The notes below the pieces were generated by a model. That model ran no database searches. It was given only the letters and a program-made list of their open reading frames with translations, and was not told the origin of the DNA. The translations under genes were made by a program, and so were the position numbers. Shown piece by piece: positions 61,407 through 64,000 of a stretch of 64,000 nucleotides of DNA (position 1 is the first letter of the stretch; each line of letters begins with the position of its first letter). This DNA comes from Klebsiella huaxiensis (GTDB lineage: Bacteria; Pseudomonadota; Gammaproteobacteria; Enterobacterales; Enterobacteriaceae), in NCBI RefSeq assembly GCF_003261575.2, contig NZ_CP036175.1, positions 1 to 64,000 on the forward strand, read 5' to 3'.

Positions 61407-63134
61407 ATGAAAGCAGTTATGTTGATGTTTGACACCCTGACCCGCAATCACCTTGCACCCTACGGCGGGGATGCGATAACGCCGAACTTCACGCGGCTGG
61501 CGCAGGAATCCGCGCAGTTTGACAACTTCTACGTCGGCAGCATGCCCTGTATGCCTGCGCGTCGCGAGCTGCATACCGGGCGCTACAACTTCCTGCACCG
61601 TAGCTGGGGGCCGCTGGAGCCGTTTGACTTCTCCGCGATGCAGGCGCTGCGCCAGCACGGCGTCCACACGCACATGGTTACCGACCATAAACACTACTGG
61701 CGCGACGGCGGCGCCACCTACCATACCCGCTACTCGACGTTTGAGTTTATTCGCGGCCAGGAGGGGGACTGCTGGAAAGGCCAGGTGGAAAAGCCGCTGA
61801 TCCAGTGGCAGGGCAATGAAGACGAAGAGACCCGCCGCCGCCGCGCAGGGCGCATGACCCAGGACTTAATCAACCGCACGGCGATGCCGACGCAAGAGGA
61901 GCACTTTACCCATCGCACCATCAGCGCCGGGATGGAGTTTCTTGAGACCAACCGGGACCAGGAAAACTGGTTCCTGCAAATTGAGTGTTTCGACCCGCAC
62001 GAGCCGTTCTTTGTCCCGGAAAAATACCTGGCGCAGTATGGCTGCAAACCGGGCGACTTTGACGGCTGGGTGCCCTACTACTGCGGCGCACCGGGCGGCG
62101 AAGATGATGACAAAGTGCGTAAGTTCTACCAGGCGCTAATCACCATGTGCGACGACTATCTCGGTCAGGTGATGGATAAGCTCAAGGCGCTGGACCTGTG
62201 GGACGATACGCTGTTTATCGTCTGCACTGACCACGGCTTCCTGCTGGGCGAGCACCAGTGGTGGGGCAAAAATATCATGCCGGTATATAACGAAATCGCC
62301 AATACGCCGTTCTTTATTCGCGACCCGCGCTGTCGGGCTGAGGGCGTGCGGCGCCAGGCGCTTGCCCAGACCATTGATATCCCGGCGACCCTGCTTGAGT
62401 ACTTTAACGTTCCGCGCCCGGCAACCATGACCGGGCAGCCGCTGCGCCCGGCGGTTGAGCGTGATGAGGCGATTCGTGATTACGCGCTGTTTGGCTATTT
62501 TGGCGGGCATATCAATATTACCGACGGCGATTATGTCTATATGCGCTGTCCGCGCGAGCAGAACAAAGCGCATTTGTACGAATACACGCTGATGCCAACG
62601 CGCATCGACAGCCCGTTTAAAATCGATGAGCTGAAAGATATTCGTATTCATCCCGGATTTGATTTCACCCAGGGCGTGCAGGTGATGCAGATCCCCGCGA
62701 CCTTCGGCTACCTCAATCCGTGGCGATTTGGCGATAAACTGTTTGATATCAAACACGATCCGCGCCAACAGTATCCCGTCGCAGATAGCGCTTTGTCACA
62801 GCGTTATGCCAGCGCATTAATCCCCATGATGCGCCAGCACGATGCGCCGCCGGAGCTGTATACGCGTTTCGACCTGGAGTCTCTGTCGCCCGAACGCGAC
62901 CAGCAGTTCGTTGTGCGCCAGCAGGAATCAACGGCGGGCTATACCTGCGCGCATCCGGGCGTCGCGGAAGCGCTGGCATTCCTTGTGCGCAATAGCGATT
63001 CACAGACGCTGGACTTTGCTGAGGATAAAGTGATTGATGAGGCTGATATCTTCACGCTGATTGACCGCCTGTTTACCGGCGATAAACATCGGGCGATGGT
63101 CTATCAGACGCGGCTGCTGCTGCGTACGGCTTAG
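61407..63134 (+). CDS. Cytosolic Cys-type sulfatase in PTS operon
   Basis: 575 residues. Sulfatase signature with Cys48: PCMPARRELHTGR (CxPxR), metal-site Asp9 in LMFDTLTRNHLAPYG, and CTDHGFLLGEHQWWGKN. The single Asp in the first motif resembles the arylsulfatase/phosphonate-ester hydrolase branch. No signal peptide, so it acts in the cytoplasm, after the PTS step. Needs formylglycine modification of Cys48; no complete maturase is in the window. Starts 13 bases after the PTS gene and precedes a mutarotase by 11 bases. Could also act on a phosphate or phosphonate ester. Confidence 0.88.
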   Translation: MKAVMLMFDTLTRNHLAPYGGDAITPNFTRLAQESAQFDNFYVGSMPCMPARRELHTGRYNFLHRSWGPLEPFDFSAMQALRQHGVHTHMVTDHKHYWRDGGATYHTRYSTFEFIRGQEGDCWKGQVEKPLIQWQGNEDEETRRRRAGRMTQDLINRTAMPTQEEHFTHRTISAGMEFLETNRDQENWFLQIECFDPHEPFFVPEKYLAQYGCKPGDFDGWVPYYCGAPGGEDDDKVRKFYQALITMCDDYLGQVMDKLKALDLWDDTLFIVCTDHGFLLGEHQWWGKNIMPVYNEIANTPFFIRDPRCRAEGVRRQALAQTIDIPATLLEYFNVPRPATMTGQPLRPAVERDEAIRDYALFGYFGGHINITDGDYVYMRCPREQNKAHLYEYTLMPTRIDSPFKIDELKDIRIHPGFDFTQGVQVMQIPATFGYLNPWRFGDKLFDIKHDPRQQYPVADSALSQRYASALIPMMRQHDAPPELYTRFDLESLSPERDQQFVVRQQESTAGYTCAHPGVAEALAFLVRNSDSQTLDFAEDKVIDEADIFTLIDRLFTGDKHRAMVYQTRLLLRTA

Positions 63135-63145
63135 GAGAAGTGAGC

Positions 63146-64000
63146 ATGGAGTGGCGTCTGGAAAACGCGCGTTTCCGTATGGTGGTGCAGGCTGTTGGCG
63201 CGGAGCTAAGCGAGCTGTGGGATAACCATCGCCAGCGCAGCTGGATATGGCAACCGCAGGCGGGAGTATGGAGCAACTCGGCGACGCAGCTGTTTCCTGT
63301 TGTGGGGCAGCTCATCCACAATGGCTTATGGCAGGGCGAGCGTTTTTTTCCGCTCACCGCACACGGTTTTCTGCGCCACCAGACGTTCACCTGCGTGTCG
63401 CAGGACGCCACTCATCTGATCCTTGAGGCCTCCGACACCGCTGAAACGCGCGAGGTCTGGCCGTTTGCGTGGCGCATACGCTTGACGTGGCGGCTAAATG
63501 ACGATGGTATCAGCGTAGATTGGGCGGTGATTAACGAGGACAGACAGCCCTGGGGCTACTCGCTGGGCTGGCATCCCGGCTTCGCGCTGCCGGTATCCCG
63601 TGAGGCGGGCTGGCAGGTGCGTTTCGATCGCGCCTGCGTGGGGCCTTTTGCGACCGATAAGCGGACGCTGACGATATCCGACGACGCGCCGGACGTCTCG
63701 GCGTTTATATTGTCGCCGGATAGCTTTGCTGGAGGCGCGGTCTATTTTGCGCTGGGAGAGGGTAACCGCTGGGCGGTCTGCTCCCCGGATGGCCGGGAAC
63801 AGATTGTTTTTTCCGGTAGCCAAAAATGGCTGGCGCTATGGGGCGTTCCTGGTGCGGATCTGCTGTGCGTGGAGCCGCTCAACGGCACCACCGACGATCC
63901 CAATTTTGATGGGCAAATAACCCATAAGCGCGGCATTAAGTGGCTGGCGGCGGGGGAAACGCACGACCATCAGCTCTCACTAAGCTTCCCGGCAGACAGC
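63146..64000 (+). CDS. Aldose 1-epimerase-like hexose mutarotase (partial, runs off window)
   Basis: 285 codons are open to the window end. Galactose-mutarotase fold with the three catalytic marks: His in TAHGFLRHQ, His in LGWHPGFALP and Glu in CVEPLNGTTDDP, closest to the LacX/YeaD-type subfamily. It starts 11 bases after the sulfatase with Shine-Dalgarno aggag. It would interconvert the anomers of the sugar or sugar phosphate released in this pathway. The end is not visible. Confidence 0.85.
   Translation, partial: MEWRLENARFRMVVQAVGAELSELWDNHRQRSWIWQPQAGVWSNSATQLFPVVGQLIHNGLWQGERFFPLTAHGFLRHQTFTCVSQDATHLILEASDTAETREVWPFAWRIRLTWRLNDDGISVDWAVINEDRQPWGYSLGWHPGFALPVSREAGWQVRFDRACVGPFATDKRTLTISDDAPDVSAFILSPDSFAGGAVYFALGEGNRWAVCSPDGREQIVFSGSQKWLALWGVPGADLLCVEPLNGTTDDPNFDGQITHKRGIKWLAAGETHDHQLSLSFPADS

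Noticed and set aside
1..64000. CRISPR arrays, tRNA or rRNA genes, integrases, complete IS elements
   Set aside because: Looked for; no regularly spaced direct repeats, no cloverleaf gene, no transposase or integrase family sequence except the Rpn remnant.

Overview
The window reads as a Gammaproteobacterial chromosome, family Enterobacteriaceae, closest in gene content to the Klebsiella/Raoultella/Enterobacter group. Base 1 is the GTG start codon of dnaA, so this is probably the first 64 kb of a finished chromosome numbered from dnaA. The genus call rests on near-identity of the core proteins to E. coli, a plasmid-free chromosomal gene order (dnaA-dnaN-recF-gyrB, yidA-dgo-yidRQ-ibpAB-yidE, mtlADR-yibIH), ERIC and REP/BIME repeats, and two gene sets known from Klebsiella/Enterobacter: aglAB and eefABC. 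No tRNA, rRNA, CRISPR array, complete insertion sequence or prophage was seen.

Layout. 1-6.2 kb: replication and repair operon dnaA-dnaN-recF-gyrB, with an ERIC-like palindromic element between dnaN and recF. 6.2-9.7 kb: an acid-sugar module (LysR regulator, enolase-superfamily dehydratase, MFS permease). 9.9-18.3 kb: yidA, the D-galactonate operon dgoRKAD in which the usual dgoT is replaced by an AT-rich pair (MFS permease plus 2-hydroxyacid dehydrogenase), then yidR and yidQ. 18.5-22.5 kb: small heat shock genes ibpAB with a sigma-32 promoter and RNA thermometers, a dinD remnant whose middle is replaced by an ERIC core, yidE and yidP. 22.8-31.4 kb: the alpha-glucoside PTS aglAB, then yidL, yidK and yidJ-yidH-yidG-yidF (symporter, sulfatase, DUF202 proteins, SPASM-only protein). 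31.4-35.8 kb: D-serine catabolism dsdXA/dsdC and a GNAT gene.

35.9-43.1 kb: a Fur-box promoter with a 36-codon ORF, then the RND efflux operon eefABC and a Bcr/CflA drug exporter. 43.2-47.7 kb: MurNAc uptake and etherase murQP, yicL, a decayed Rpn-family gene and yicS. 47.7-52.8 kb: a LacI-controlled cellobiose-type PTS split into EIIB, EIIC and EIIA, with a LamB-like porin but no glycosidase, followed by a BIME cluster. 52.8-59.6 kb: yibL, yibT, the mannitol operon mtlADR with a CRP-site array, an intact 127-bp ERIC, and yibI-yibH. 59.8-64 kb: an operon of a PTS permease, a cytosolic Cys-type sulfatase and a hexose mutarotase that runs off the window end.

Overall the segment is a core housekeeping block followed by a dense set of carbohydrate and acid-sugar uptake modules: four PTS permeases besides mannitol, three MFS/SSS sugar-type porters, two sulfatases and two enolase-family dehydratases. 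The strongest candidates for undescribed biology are the PTS-sulfatase-mutarotase operon, the Fur-box small ORF upstream of eefABC, the rebuilt dgo operon, and the glycosidase-less PTS-porin operon.
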